NCBI GenBank assembly: GCA_030745875.1
Contig: JASLNT010000061.1
Location: forward strand, 1-39,958
From: Phycisphaerae bacterium
Lineage (GTDB): Bacteria > Planctomycetota > Phycisphaerae > SM23-33
Direction of reading: 5' to 3'
DNA length: 39,958 bases
In this document: in pieces, positions 24,297 through 32,770 of the stretch
Numbering within the stretch: position 1 is the first letter of the stretch
Layout of the letters: every line of letters begins with the position of its first letter
Program-made: the position numbers and the translations under genes
The notes under the pieces: model-generated
What the model saw: only the letters and a program-made list of their open reading frames with translations
The model's database searches: none
Told to the model about the DNA's origin: nothing

Positions 24297-25304
24297 TCAG
24301 GACTCGCGAGCTTCGTCGGCAAGACAGGACTCGACCGCCAGGCGAATCCCCTCGTCGTAACCCACAGTCGCCTTCCATCCGAGTTCCCTGCGAGCCTTCT
24401 CGGGTGAGAAGAAACACTTGCGGCCCATCAACCACACCGAGTATCGCGTAATCAGGGGCGGGTTCTTGCGCCGGAACATGTGTCCGAACAGCTCCATCAC
24501 AAAGGCGGCGTGTTTGGCGACGGTGTAAGGGACCGTCTTGGTCACGGGCTTCTCGCCAAGACACTCGGCGACTTTGTTCAGATACTGCTTCTGCGTAAAC
24601 TCACCGTCGCTCGAAAGGTTATACGCCTGCCCGACGGCCTTGTCGGCGGTGGCGGCCAGTATGCAGCCCTCGGCCTCGTTGCCGGCGTAAGTTAAGTTGA
24701 ACAGGTTGTTCCCGTCACCGATTAGTTTGGCTTTACCGGTGCGAATCGCATTTATCAGCCGAGGCATCGAAGCCCTGTCCCGCGGACCGTATAACCAGCT
24801 TGGTTTGACAACGGTCACCGGAAGCTTCCCAGCTTCGTGCGCGGCCCAGACGAGTTTCTCGGCCTCTACTTTAGCGCGGCTGTAGTAGCTCCATTTGTGC
24901 AGGTTCACTCCCAGCGGAGCCGTTTCGTCCAGCACCATACCCTCGCCGTCGGGATGTCCGTACGAGCTTATGCTGCTGACATGAAGGAAGCGTTTGACTC
25001 CGGCGGCTTCGGCCGCTGCGAGCATATTGGCCGTGCCCTGAATCGAAATCGCAACAAACCGCTCCCACGGTCCCCAGTCGCCAACTTGCGCCGCCGAGTG
25101 ATAAACCGTCGAGACTCCCTTCATCGCGTCCGAGAGACTGTCGGGGTCTGTGATGTCGCCAACGGCCTTGTCGACGCCCCACTCATCCAGAAGGCGCGTA
25201 TCGCTGCTGGAGCGAACCAGGACCCGGACGGGCTGACCCTGGGCGAGGAGCTTTTCGACTATATGGCTGCCGAGCAGCCCTGTTGCACCGGTAACTAAGT
25301 TCAT
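24297..25304 (-). CDS. NAD(P)-dependent epimerase/dehydratase, extended SDR
   Basis: The 335-residue protein has the cofactor motif TGATGLLG at 5-12, DITDP, HSAA, SS at 110-111 and the catalytic Tyr141-x3-Lys145 pair (YYSRAK), followed by VVKPSWLYGPRD. This is the extended SDR layout of NAD-dependent epimerases, dehydratases and 3-beta-hydroxysteroid dehydrogenase/HpnA-like enzymes. The C-terminal substrate domain (about 190-335) lacks features that would name the substrate. The ATG is the only reasonable start, since the Rossmann beta-strand begins at residue 2. It faces the HTH-receiver gene, 151 bp away, and seems monocistronic. Confidence 0.86.
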   Translation of the reverse strand: MNLVTGATGLLGSHIVEKLLAQGQPVRVLVRSSSDTRLLDEWGVDKAVGDITDPDSLSDAMKGVSTVYHSAAQVGDWGPWERFVAISIQGTANMLAAAEAAGVKRFLHVSSISSYGHPDGEGMVLDETAPLGVNLHKWSYYSRAKVEAEKLVWAAHEAGKLPVTVVKPSWLYGPRDRASMPRLINAIRTGKAKLIGDGNNLFNLTYAGNEAEGCILAATADKAVGQAYNLSSDGEFTQKQYLNKVAECLGEKPVTKTVPYTVAKHAAFVMELFGHMFRRKNPPLITRYSVWLMGRKCFFSPEKARRELGWKATVGYDEGIRLAVESCLADEARES

Positions 25305-25774
25305 GGGAACTCCTGTGGTTCTGGCGTTTTATTCCGCTAAGAGGCACGGTACTGTAAGTCGACCGGACCCTAGCGTCAAGAAGCGATTTAGCGCCACAGG
25401 GGGCGTTCGAAGCGATCAGCCAGCGCCTGCAAGCATTGTTTTCCAAGGCCTCCGGAAGGCATTGACTTCATATCTGCTGTTATTGAAGTGGGATATGGCA
25501 GGCCGCATTTTTATTAGAATTCTCTTGACTAATTGCCAATTGATCTATAACATTCTCCGAATAATCCCACGACGTAAATGCTCAATCTCGATATGCGCCT
25601 GTCTTATGAGGATGCGTGTCGTGAAGCTGACAAACCAAAAAACAACGGATTGTCTCACGAATAACCATGGATTTTGTCGATAATCCATTGTTAAGCGTGT
25701 AGAATTTGAGACCAATGGATTGGCTGACTGCACGCAAAAGGCTGAAACAGCCCTCTATTACGGTGAGATAATAT
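25305..25774. other. 470-bp divergent intergenic region
   Basis: No coding sequence is supported. It holds a possible promoter for the DUF1571 gene (TTGACT 25525-25530, 17 nt, TAACAT 25548-25553), repeated ATGGATT motifs at 25641-25723 and a small hairpin GGCTG-AAA-CAGCC (25740-25752) just before the ribosome binding site GGTGAG. Confidence 0.5.
25641..25723. repeat. Cluster of four ATGGATT-like motifs, one inverted
   Basis: AACAACGGATT (25641-25651), ACCATGGATT (25664-25673), the inverted AATCCATTGTT (25682-25692) and ACCAATGGATT (25711-25721) lie within 83 bp upstream of the DUF1571 gene. The first and third form an inverted repeat matching at 10 of 11 positions. Spacings are about 20-30 bp. 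It could be a regulator binding array. Confidence 0.45.
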
Positions 25775-26659
25775 ATGCTTGAAAAGTTACTGCATCCCAC
25801 CAATCGTCGCGTAAGAATTCTTGTAGGTATCCTGTTGGCCGGACTGTTCTGCATTCAGTGCACACAGTCGGTAACCGGTGGAGGATCGAAACTCGAAAAA
25901 TCCACCACCGCCTCAGCTGCCGCAAAAATCGAGAAGCTGGCCAGGGAGGATCATGTCGCCTTCCTGGAAATGTGCCTCGATAACTACAACAAGAAATACC
26001 GCGACTACACCTGCACGCTAATCAAGCAGGAAGTAATCCGTGGAACGCAGAAGCCCGAACAGTGGATGAACGTCAAATTCAGAGACAAACCTTTCAGCGT
26101 CGCGATGCGATGGCTGGATAAGACGCCCAAGGGCGCACTGGCCAACAATCAGGTCAAGAAACTCTACGTACCAATGGGCGATCGCATCCTGTATATCGAA
26201 GGCAAATACGATAACAAGATGGTCATCCGAATTTCCAACCCCCTGCTCCGGGGACTACTGGGCACGCAGAAGCGTCCGCCCGATGGAACCGACGCGATGA
26301 AGAATACGCTCAGGCCCGTCAGCCTGTTCGGATTCAAACGCGGTATCAAGAGCCTCCTGAAAGTATATCAACAGGCCGCAAAGAAGGGACACCTCAAGCA
26401 GGAATTCGGCGGATACGTTAATGTCGCCGGACGAGACGCGATTGTCCTGCTGAGATATCTGCCTCCGAAGGAAAATTACCCCGCGAAACGCACGGAAATC
26501 TGCATTGACCTCGAAACGCTTGTCCCCATCCGAATCAAGGGATTCGACTGGGACGGACAGTGCACTTCAAGGTACGTCTACAAGGACGTCAAATTCAATG
26601 TCGGACTCGATGAAACAGATTTTACGCCAAAGGCCAACGAAACAGCAGACCCCAAATAG
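25775..26659 (+). CDS. DUF1571 domain protein, membrane-anchored or secreted
   Basis: The 294-residue protein has one N-terminal hydrophobic segment (about 13-30, RILVGILLAGLFCIQC) that is a signal or anchor; the nearby cysteines do not make a good lipobox. The rest matches the DUF1571 family, frequent in planctomycetes: DYTCTLIKQE near 75-85, VKFRDKPFSVAMRW, PMGDRILYIEGKYDNKM and the late TEICIDLETLVPIRIKGFDWDG. The fold is probably related to LolA-type lipid-binding proteins, but no function is known. GGTGAG lies 9 nt before the ATG. The alpha/beta hydrolase follows after 13 bp, so the two are likely co-transcribed. Confidence 0.82.
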   Translation: MLEKLLHPTNRRVRILVGILLAGLFCIQCTQSVTGGGSKLEKSTTASAAAKIEKLAREDHVAFLEMCLDNYNKKYRDYTCTLIKQEVIRGTQKPEQWMNVKFRDKPFSVAMRWLDKTPKGALANNQVKKLYVPMGDRILYIEGKYDNKMVIRISNPLLRGLLGTQKRPPDGTDAMKNTLRPVSLFGFKRGIKSLLKVYQQAAKKGHLKQEFGGYVNVAGRDAIVLLRYLPPKENYPAKRTEICIDLETLVPIRIKGFDWDGQCTSRYVYKDVKFNVGLDETDFTPKANETADPK

Positions 26660-26672
26660 GAACCGCACACAG

Positions 26673-28070
26673 ATGCATTTTCACAGAGCCCGGAGACACA
26701 GAGCCTCTGGGCTCTGCTATTGCCCGGACCTGACGAAAGTAATCCTCGCAACTCTGCTGTGCGCCTTTGCGACCGCCGCGCCAGGGTGCTACTTCTCGGA
26801 GCACTCGTTTCCAATAGACGCCGATCGGACAGTGCGCGCCAACACGCCGAAGAACCTCACCACCAGAAAGTGGCTCGTCAGCGCTCACGCGGAACTGAAA
26901 GACCTCCTGCCCCGCCATCACAACCCCGTGCTGCTGACCGAAGATCTCTCCGACCCGTCAGGCCGCCCAATAGATATGGTGTCCACGTACTCGCTAGAAC
27001 CCGATAAGCTGGAATCGATGTTCTATAACTGGACGGGGCTGAGTTATTCGGCCCAGGTCACCGGAGCCGACGCGGGAAACACCCCGGCGCCCGAGTGGCC
27101 CGGGTTCGTCGACGTCTGGGCGCCTATAAACCCCGAACTGAAACTCGCCGCACGGCTGGGGATGGCGCGCGGACCGGACGGTAAGGTCATATCCGCCGAC
27201 TGCATCGTGCTCCTGCCCGGACTATGCGGAGGGAACAATGTAATTCGCCAGCGCGATCTGGCGGCGTCTCTGAAGTCCAGCGGACTGCACGTACTGGCGG
27301 TGGAAACGCGCGGCCAGGGACAAACCGCCGTACGCTATCCGGACGTCGCGTGCACGTGGGGATTGTTCGAGTCCCTTGACCTGCTGCTGGTGGCCGACTG
27401 GCTGCAAGCCAAACCAATGGTCAGACGAACCGGGTTGATCGGCTTTTCTTGGGGCGGAGTTCATGCGATGCTGACCGCCTGGAGCGAAGGGCGCCCGGGC
27501 GAACATCCGAGCATAAGTCCGAGACTGTCCCAGACCCTTCCCAATATCCCCCCCGGACAACGCTACCAGGCGGGCGTTCTGGTCTTCTCGCCCATACTGG
27601 ACGTCGACGTTCTGGCTGAGAAGTTGGCGACACCGCAGTCGTACCTGATGCATCCGTTCCGCGCCGGTTTGCAAAGAACGATAAAGAACTGGAAGACTCT
27701 CAGAGGCTTCCCCAATCCCACCGGATCGCTCTACGACGTGGTCAGGTGCAAGAAACTGACCTACGACGGTTGGAGAGACGATCATCGCCGTTTTCTGCGA
27801 TTCCTTCCGTACAAAGGAGAACCAAGCTACAACCAATTCGCTGATGTACGCGTGCCAATGCTTCTCGTACACGGCGTCAACGATCCGGTAGCTCCCGCCC
27901 AGACCGTAGCCCAACTAACCGCCGGCCTGAAGAACCCAAATGTCGCGACAATCGTTCTTCCGACGGGCGGGCATATCGGATTCGCACCGTACGCCAAGGA
28001 CTGGTACTACAGCATGATCCTGAGCTTCTTCGACCCAATCAGGGGCCCGAAACCGGCGCCGAGGCGCTGA
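26673..28070 (+). CDS. Alpha/beta hydrolase, predicted lipoprotein
   Basis: The 465-residue protein has a complete serine-hydrolase triad: nucleophile elbow GFSWGG (Ser259), Asp404 in GVNDPVAP and His434 in GGHIGF. The oxyanion-hole region reads LLPGLCGGNN. A hydrophobic segment ending in TAAPGC suggests a lipobox and lipid anchoring. The substrate is unknown; esterase activity is the default guess. The N-terminus is doubtful. The ATG at 26673 gives an odd charged start (MHFHRARRHRASGLCYC) read from a CACAGAG-rich repeat-like stretch, and the frame is open further upstream inside the DUF1571 gene. The true start may differ by up to some 20 codons. Confidence 0.78.
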   Translation: MHFHRARRHRASGLCYCPDLTKVILATLLCAFATAAPGCYFSEHSFPIDADRTVRANTPKNLTTRKWLVSAHAELKDLLPRHHNPVLLTEDLSDPSGRPIDMVSTYSLEPDKLESMFYNWTGLSYSAQVTGADAGNTPAPEWPGFVDVWAPINPELKLAARLGMARGPDGKVISADCIVLLPGLCGGNNVIRQRDLAASLKSSGLHVLAVETRGQGQTAVRYPDVACTWGLFESLDLLLVADWLQAKPMVRRTGLIGFSWGGVHAMLTAWSEGRPGEHPSISPRLSQTLPNIPPGQRYQAGVLVFSPILDVDVLAEKLATPQSYLMHPFRAGLQRTIKNWKTLRGFPNPTGSLYDVVRCKKLTYDGWRDDHRRFLRFLPYKGEPSYNQFADVRVPMLLVHGVNDPVAPAQTVAQLTAGLKNPNVATIVLPTGGHIGFAPYAKDWYYSMILSFFDPIRGPKPAPRR

Positions 28071-28123
28071 ACGGCGCGGTCATGGGAGATTGGTTTGAAT
28101 TCACATCGGTGTTGAATAGCGAC

Positions 28124-28151
28124 TTGTGCGCCGCATCGCCTTGCGTACAAT
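28124..28151 (+). promoter_or_regulatory. Candidate promoter of the glycine cleavage operon
   Basis: TTGTGC (28124-28129), a 16-nt spacer and TACAAT (28146-28151) lie 40 bp before gcvH. The 121-bp gap shows no glycine riboswitch that I can recognise. Confidence 0.35.
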
Positions 28152-28191
28152 GATCGCTGGAACGTCACGTTGTTCGAATTGGAGAAATCGA

Positions 28192-28581
28192 ATGATATCT
28201 GAAGAACTGTTCTATACAGATCAGCACGAGTGGGCTCGAGTGGAAGGCGCTGTCGCCACCGTGGGCATAAGCGACTTCGCACAGGACGCCCTGGGCGACG
28301 TCACGTTCGTTGAACTTCCCAATATCGGAGCGGACCTCGCCAAGGGCGATGAGGCATGCGCTATCGAATCGGCCAAAGCGGCGGCAAGTATCTACGCGCC
28401 TCTGACCGGGAAGGTAACCGAAGTCAACGCCCAGCTTGAGGACGATCCGGGGCTCATCAATTCCGATCCATTCGGACAAGGCTGGATCTACAAGATCGAA
28501 CTTGCCGATCCGGACCAGGTCGCAGCACTGATGGACGCGACGAAATACGAGGAGTTCCTTGCCGGTCAAGGGGACCACTGA
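28192..28581 (+). CDS. gcvH: Glycine cleavage system H protein (lipoyl carrier)
   Basis: The 129-residue protein is of normal size for the family. The lipoyl-lysine is Lys62 in ESAKAAASIYAP; upstream are YTDQHEWARVEG and VGISDFAQDALGDVTFVELP, and PFGQGWIYKIEL follows. It shuttles the aminomethyl group between the P, T and L proteins. GGAGA lies 7 nt before the ATG; the longer open frame from 28126 is rejected because it lacks homology. It starts the operon gcvH-gcvPA-gcvPB-lpd-lipBA, and its stop overlaps the gcvPA start (TGATG). The lipoate it needs is made and attached by the last gene of the same operon. Confidence 0.96.
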   Translation: MISEELFYTDQHEWARVEGAVATVGISDFAQDALGDVTFVELPNIGADLAKGDEACAIESAKAAASIYAPLTGKVTEVNAQLEDDPGLINSDPFGQGWIYKIELADPDQVAALMDATKYEEFLAGQGDH

Positions 28582-29915
28582 TGCCCTTCATCGCCAACAC
28601 CGACGCCCAGCGACAGGAAATGCTGGCCGCCATCGGCGCAGAGAGCGTGGAGGATTTGTTCGCGGACATCCCGCCCGAGTTGCGCTGTAAAGGTCTCGAT
28701 GTCCCGCCCGGATTGACCGAACAGGAAGTGCGCCGCCGAATCGCCGCCCTGGGTGAACATAATTCAAGCGGTCTGGTGAGCTTTCTGGGCGGCGGGTTCT
28801 ACGATCACTTCATCCCGGCCGCTCTGGGATCGATTGTCTCCCGTAGCGAATTCTACACTTCCTACACTCCGTACCAGCCTGAGATCTCGCAGGGAACGCT
28901 CCAGGCGATATACGAATACCAGTCGGCAATCTGCCGCCTTACCGGCATGGAGGCGGCCAACGCTTCACTCTACGACGGAGGAACAGCCGTCTACGAAGCG
29001 ATAATGACCGCCCTGCGAATCACCGGGCGACGGAAGGTTATCGTCGACGATTCGGTCAGCCCGATCTATCGCAAGATGGTGCGGTCGTACACGAGCAATC
29101 TGGGCATTGCGCTACTGGAGACAGAATCGTCGGAAGGCCTGCCCGATCGGGACGCCATCGCCTCGCAAATCGACGACGACACAGCCGCAGTGATCGTCCA
29201 GAATCCCAACTTCTTCGGCTGCATTGATGACGTCACTGATCTTGCCGAACTGATCCACAAACATGGCGGGTTGCTGATCGTCTCGTGCTATCCGATTTCG
29301 CTTGGCTTGCTGAAGACCCCGGGCGATATGAACGCCGATATCGTAGTCGGAGAAGGCCAAAGCCTCGGAATGAGCGTATCTTTCGGCGGTCCGTATCTCG
29401 GATTCATGGCTACGCGAATGAAGTACGTACGCAAAATGCCCGGGCGCATCGCCGGGCGGACAGTAGACGCACTGGGACGCGACGGTTTCGTTCTTACGCT
29501 CCAGGCGCGCGAACAACACATCCGGCGCGAGAAGGCCACCAGCAACATCTGCACGAACGAAGGGCTCTGCGCGCTGACTTCGCTGGTGTATCTGAGCCTG
29601 CTCGGTAAGAAGGGAATGGTGGAGTTGGCGGAAGTGTGCGCCCGCAAAGCAGACTACGCTCGCTCGCTGCTCCTGAAAGTACCCGGGGTCACAATGCGAT
29701 TCCCCGGGCGGTGGTACTTCAACGAGTTTGTCCTGAACCTGCCGATAGCCGCCGACAAGGTCATTCGCGGATTGTTCAATCGCGGTCTGGCCGCGGGGTT
29801 CCCGTTGGGAAGATACTTCCCCGAGATGAACAATTGCCTTCTGGTGGCCGTCACCGAAAAGAGGACCAAGGAGGAAATTGACTTCCTGGCCCATTCGCTG
29901 GAGGTGATACTGTGA
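28581..29915 (+). CDS. gcvPA: Glycine dehydrogenase (decarboxylating) subunit 1
   Basis: The 444-residue protein is the N-terminal half of the P protein, encoded separately as in many thermophiles and Gram-positives. Signatures include FLGGGFYDHFIPA, YTPYQPEISQGTLQAIYEYQS, the NASLYDGGTA segment and GEGQSLGMSVSFGGPYLGF. With subunit 2 it decarboxylates glycine and loads the aminomethyl group on GcvH. It lacks the PLP lysine, which is in subunit 2, as expected. The start overlaps the gcvH stop by one base, and its own stop overlaps the gcvPB GTG by four bases, so translation is coupled throughout. Confidence 0.96.
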   Translation: MPFIANTDAQRQEMLAAIGAESVEDLFADIPPELRCKGLDVPPGLTEQEVRRRIAALGEHNSSGLVSFLGGGFYDHFIPAALGSIVSRSEFYTSYTPYQPEISQGTLQAIYEYQSAICRLTGMEAANASLYDGGTAVYEAIMTALRITGRRKVIVDDSVSPIYRKMVRSYTSNLGIALLETESSEGLPDRDAIASQIDDDTAAVIVQNPNFFGCIDDVTDLAELIHKHGGLLIVSCYPISLGLLKTPGDMNADIVVGEGQSLGMSVSFGGPYLGFMATRMKYVRKMPGRIAGRTVDALGRDGFVLTLQAREQHIRREKATSNICTNEGLCALTSLVYLSLLGKKGMVELAEVCARKADYARSLLLKVPGVTMRFPGRWYFNEFVLNLPIAADKVIRGLFNRGLAAGFPLGRYFPEMNNCLLVAVTEKRTKEEIDFLAHSLEVIL

Positions 29916-31384
29916 AGCTTATCTTCGACAAATCCGTTGCTGGACGCCGCGGCGTCCGAACCGCCGACAGCAAACCCGGAGCGCCCGCCCCGATCGACAA
30001 GAGGCTCCTGCGAAACGAACCGGCTGAACTGCCAGAATTGTCGGAACTGGACGTTGTGCGGCATTTCACGGCACTAAGCCGGAAGAACTACGGAGTCGAC
30101 ACGGGTTTCTACCCGCTGGGCTCGTGCACGATGAAATACAATCCGAAGGTCGCCGACCGTGTCTCGCAGTATCCCGGATTCGCCGACCTGCATCCGCTTA
30201 TCCCGCAGTTGCCCGGCGGGGAAGTAATGGTCCAGGGCGCCCTGGCGGTGCTCAAGGAGACCGACCGCCTGCTGTCGGAAATATGCGGCATGGCCGCCTT
30301 TACGATGCAACCGCTGGCGGGAGCTCACGGTGAGCTTACCGGAGCGATGATCATCGCCGCCTACCACGAACACAAGGGCAACAAGAAGACAACTATTCTC
30401 ATACCCGACAGCGCCCACGGAACGAACCCCGCAAGCGCAGCGATCGCCGGGTACGACGTGAAGACCGTCCCCTCAAACGCCGACGGCGTGATCGACGCTG
30501 ACGCGCTGGGTGCGGTCCTGGACGACAGTGTCGCGGGAATGATGCTCACGTGCCCCAACACGCTGGGGCTCTTCAACCGACATATCCGCGACATCGCCGA
30601 ACTGGTCCACGGCGTTGACGGTCTGATGTATTACGACGGAGCCAATCTAAACGCCCTGCTGGGCCAATGTCGACCCGGTGAAATCGGATTCGACATAGTC
30701 CACCTGAATCTGCACAAAACGTTCGCCACGCCCCACGGCGGGGGCGGGCCCGGAGCCGGACCGGTCGGAGTCGTGGATAAACTGGTCGATTTCCTGCCCA
30801 CGTCCGTAATCTGCGAACGGGCCGACGGATCGTATTATCTCGACTACGACCGCCCAAGGTCAGTCGGATACGTCGCGCCGTTCTACGGTAACTTCGCAAT
30901 TGTGCTGCGAGCGTACGCCTATATCCTGATGCTCGGAGCCGAGGGGCTCGTGCGCGTCTCGGAAAACGCCGTCCTAAACGCGAACTACATAATGACACGC
31001 CTGAAGGACCGCTACGACTTACCGTTCGACCGCATCTGCATGCACGAATGCGTCCTGTCGGCGTCGCGGCAGGCCGCGGGCGGAGTCCGAGCGATAAACA
31101 TCGCAAAGGCGCTCATCGATCGCGGATTCCATCCGATGACCGTGTACTTCCCGCTGACGGTCCCCGAAGCGATGATGATCGAGCCTACCGAAACCGAATC
31201 GAAGGAAACGCTCGACGCGTTCATCGACGCCATGATCGAAATCGACCAACTGGCGAAAGACGCCCCGGAGCAGATCCTCGCCTGCCCGACCACAACGCCG
31301 GTGGGGCAGTTGGATGAAACCCTTGCGGCCCGCAAGCCCAACGTAGCGTCGCTGGACCGGTCGGAGAGCCCCGATGACCAGTGA
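29912..31384 (+). CDS. gcvPB: Glycine dehydrogenase (decarboxylating) subunit 2
   Basis: The 490-residue protein is the C-terminal half of the P protein. The PLP-binding lysine is Lys269 in LNLHKTFATPHGGGGPGAGPVG. Other signatures are GFYPLGSCTMKYNPKV near 60, LAGAHGELTG and TNPASA. The start is GTG inside the GTGA overlap with gcvPA. Its last 11 bp overlap the lpd start. It pairs with gcvPA and shares the operon with the H and L proteins. The length is normal for the family. Confidence 0.96.
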   Translation: MKLIFDKSVAGRRGVRTADSKPGAPAPIDKRLLRNEPAELPELSELDVVRHFTALSRKNYGVDTGFYPLGSCTMKYNPKVADRVSQYPGFADLHPLIPQLPGGEVMVQGALAVLKETDRLLSEICGMAAFTMQPLAGAHGELTGAMIIAAYHEHKGNKKTTILIPDSAHGTNPASAAIAGYDVKTVPSNADGVIDADALGAVLDDSVAGMMLTCPNTLGLFNRHIRDIAELVHGVDGLMYYDGANLNALLGQCRPGEIGFDIVHLNLHKTFATPHGGGGPGAGPVGVVDKLVDFLPTSVICERADGSYYLDYDRPRSVGYVAPFYGNFAIVLRAYAYILMLGAEGLVRVSENAVLNANYIMTRLKDRYDLPFDRICMHECVLSASRQAAGGVRAINIAKALIDRGFHPMTVYFPLTVPEAMMIEPTETESKETLDAFIDAMIEIDQLAKDAPEQILACPTTTPVGQLDETLAARKPNVASLDRSESPDDQ

Positions 31385-32768
31385 CAATCACTATGACATA
31401 GCGATTCTGGGCGCGGGTCCGGGCGGTCTGGCCGCGGCGATGCAGGTGGCTCGACGAGGCCGATCCGCTTGCGTTGTTGAATCGGGCCCCACCGGGGGAG
31501 CCTGCCTGAACGTAGGCTGCATGCCGACCAAGGCGATGCTCGCAGCCAGCGGATTGCGCCGGCGGATCGAAAAATGCGCCGAGTTCGGTCTCGCCTCAGA
31601 CCTTCCGACGGTCGACCCGGAAGCGTTCATGCAGCGAGTGAACCGGGTCGTCGCAACTCTTCGCGAAAAAGCCCACAAGACCCTTGCTGCAAATAAGCAT
31701 ATAACTCTAATTACCGGTCGAGGGCGCCTGACCGGTCCGACCGAGATAACCGTCCTGACGGCCGATGGAGATATCAGCATCAGCGCTGAATCCATTATCA
31801 TCGCCACCGGCTCGAGACCGATCAGACCGGCGTTCGGGCCATGGGACAGCGACTGCATGATGACCTCCGATCAAGCCGTCACCGCAACCGATCTGCCCGA
31901 GAGCATTCTCATCGTTGGCGGGGGCGTGATAGGATGTGAATTCGCGACAATCTACTCCGAAATGGGCGTTGAAACGTATGTCGTGGAGATGCTCGATAAA
32001 TTGCTGCCCGAACTGGACAACGACGCGGCGACCGCGGTGTCGGCCTCATTGGTCGATCGCGGGGTGGAGATTCTCACCAGTCGGCGCGTCGCATCCGTAA
32101 CCGACTGCGAAGGCGGCGCATCGGTCGAACTGGACGACGGACGAACAATTAAGGTCCACCGCGTGCTGGTCGCCGTCGGACGGGAAGCCGCCATCGGCGA
32201 AATCGGCCTGGAGGAACTTGGCGTGGAAACCGCCAACGGAGTAATCGCTGTCGACTCGCGCTGCCGAACGAATATCGAAAACATCTACGCCGTAGGCGAT
32301 GCAGCCGAGACCCGCCAATACGCACACCTTGCCGACAGAATGGGTCTGGCGGCAGCCGAAAACGCGATGGGTCGGGCAATGCTCGACGACAGGACTGTCG
32401 TACCCGTAGGCGCATACACGCATCCGGAAATAGCATCGGTTGGCCTGGATCTGGCCCGGGCGAAGGAGCAGTTCGGATCGGCGCGAGCGTTTCGATATTC
32501 GTACAAGAACAGCGGTATGGCGCTGGTCTGCGGCCGGACCGAGGGACAGATCAAACTTATCGCCGACCCCGAAAGCGGAACGATCTACGGCGCGCTGTGG
32601 ATAGGCCCCAGCGCCACCAACATGATCGCCGAAATCGCACTGGCGATGCGGAATGGGTTGACGCTGGAGCACATCCACGGGACTATCCATCCGCACCCGA
32701 CATTCCAAGAGGGTCTGGCGGCGGTTGCGGCGGCCTGGGCCGCTCAGGCGATGAGAAAGCGGACCTGA
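31374..32768 (+). CDS. lpdA: Dihydrolipoyl dehydrogenase (L protein)
   Basis: The 464-residue flavoprotein reoxidises the dihydrolipoyl arm of GcvH with NAD. The FAD motif is LGAGPGG at 12-18; the redox-active disulfide is Cys44/Cys49 in CLNVGCMPTK; the NAD motif is VGGGVIGCEFA; the second FAD motif ends IYAVGDAAE; and the C-terminal catalytic pair is in HPHPTFQE. Methionine and threonine replace the usual Ile-Pro-Ser (MPT for IPS) after the disulfide, a minor variant. The ATG lies inside the end of gcvPB. The neighbours make glycine cleavage its likely main role, although it might also serve 2-oxoacid dehydrogenases. Confidence 0.95.
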   Translation: MTSDNHYDIAILGAGPGGLAAAMQVARRGRSACVVESGPTGGACLNVGCMPTKAMLAASGLRRRIEKCAEFGLASDLPTVDPEAFMQRVNRVVATLREKAHKTLAANKHITLITGRGRLTGPTEITVLTADGDISISAESIIIATGSRPIRPAFGPWDSDCMMTSDQAVTATDLPESILIVGGGVIGCEFATIYSEMGVETYVVEMLDKLLPELDNDAATAVSASLVDRGVEILTSRRVASVTDCEGGASVELDDGRTIKVHRVLVAVGREAAIGEIGLEELGVETANGVIAVDSRCRTNIENIYAVGDAAETRQYAHLADRMGLAAAENAMGRAMLDDRTVVPVGAYTHPEIASVGLDLARAKEQFGSARAFRYSYKNSGMALVCGRTEGQIKLIADPESGTIYGALWIGPSATNMIAEIALAMRNGLTLEHIHGTIHPHPTFQEGLAAVAAAWAAQAMRKRT

Positions 32769-32770
32769 CA

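Noticed and set aside
28071..28191. Glycine riboswitch before gcvH
   Set aside because: The gap is short and no conserved aptamer core could be recognised by eye.
32597..32770. Upstream extension of the LipB-LipA frame
   Set aside because: It overlaps the conserved C-terminus of Lpd; LipB homology begins at the ATG at 32771.
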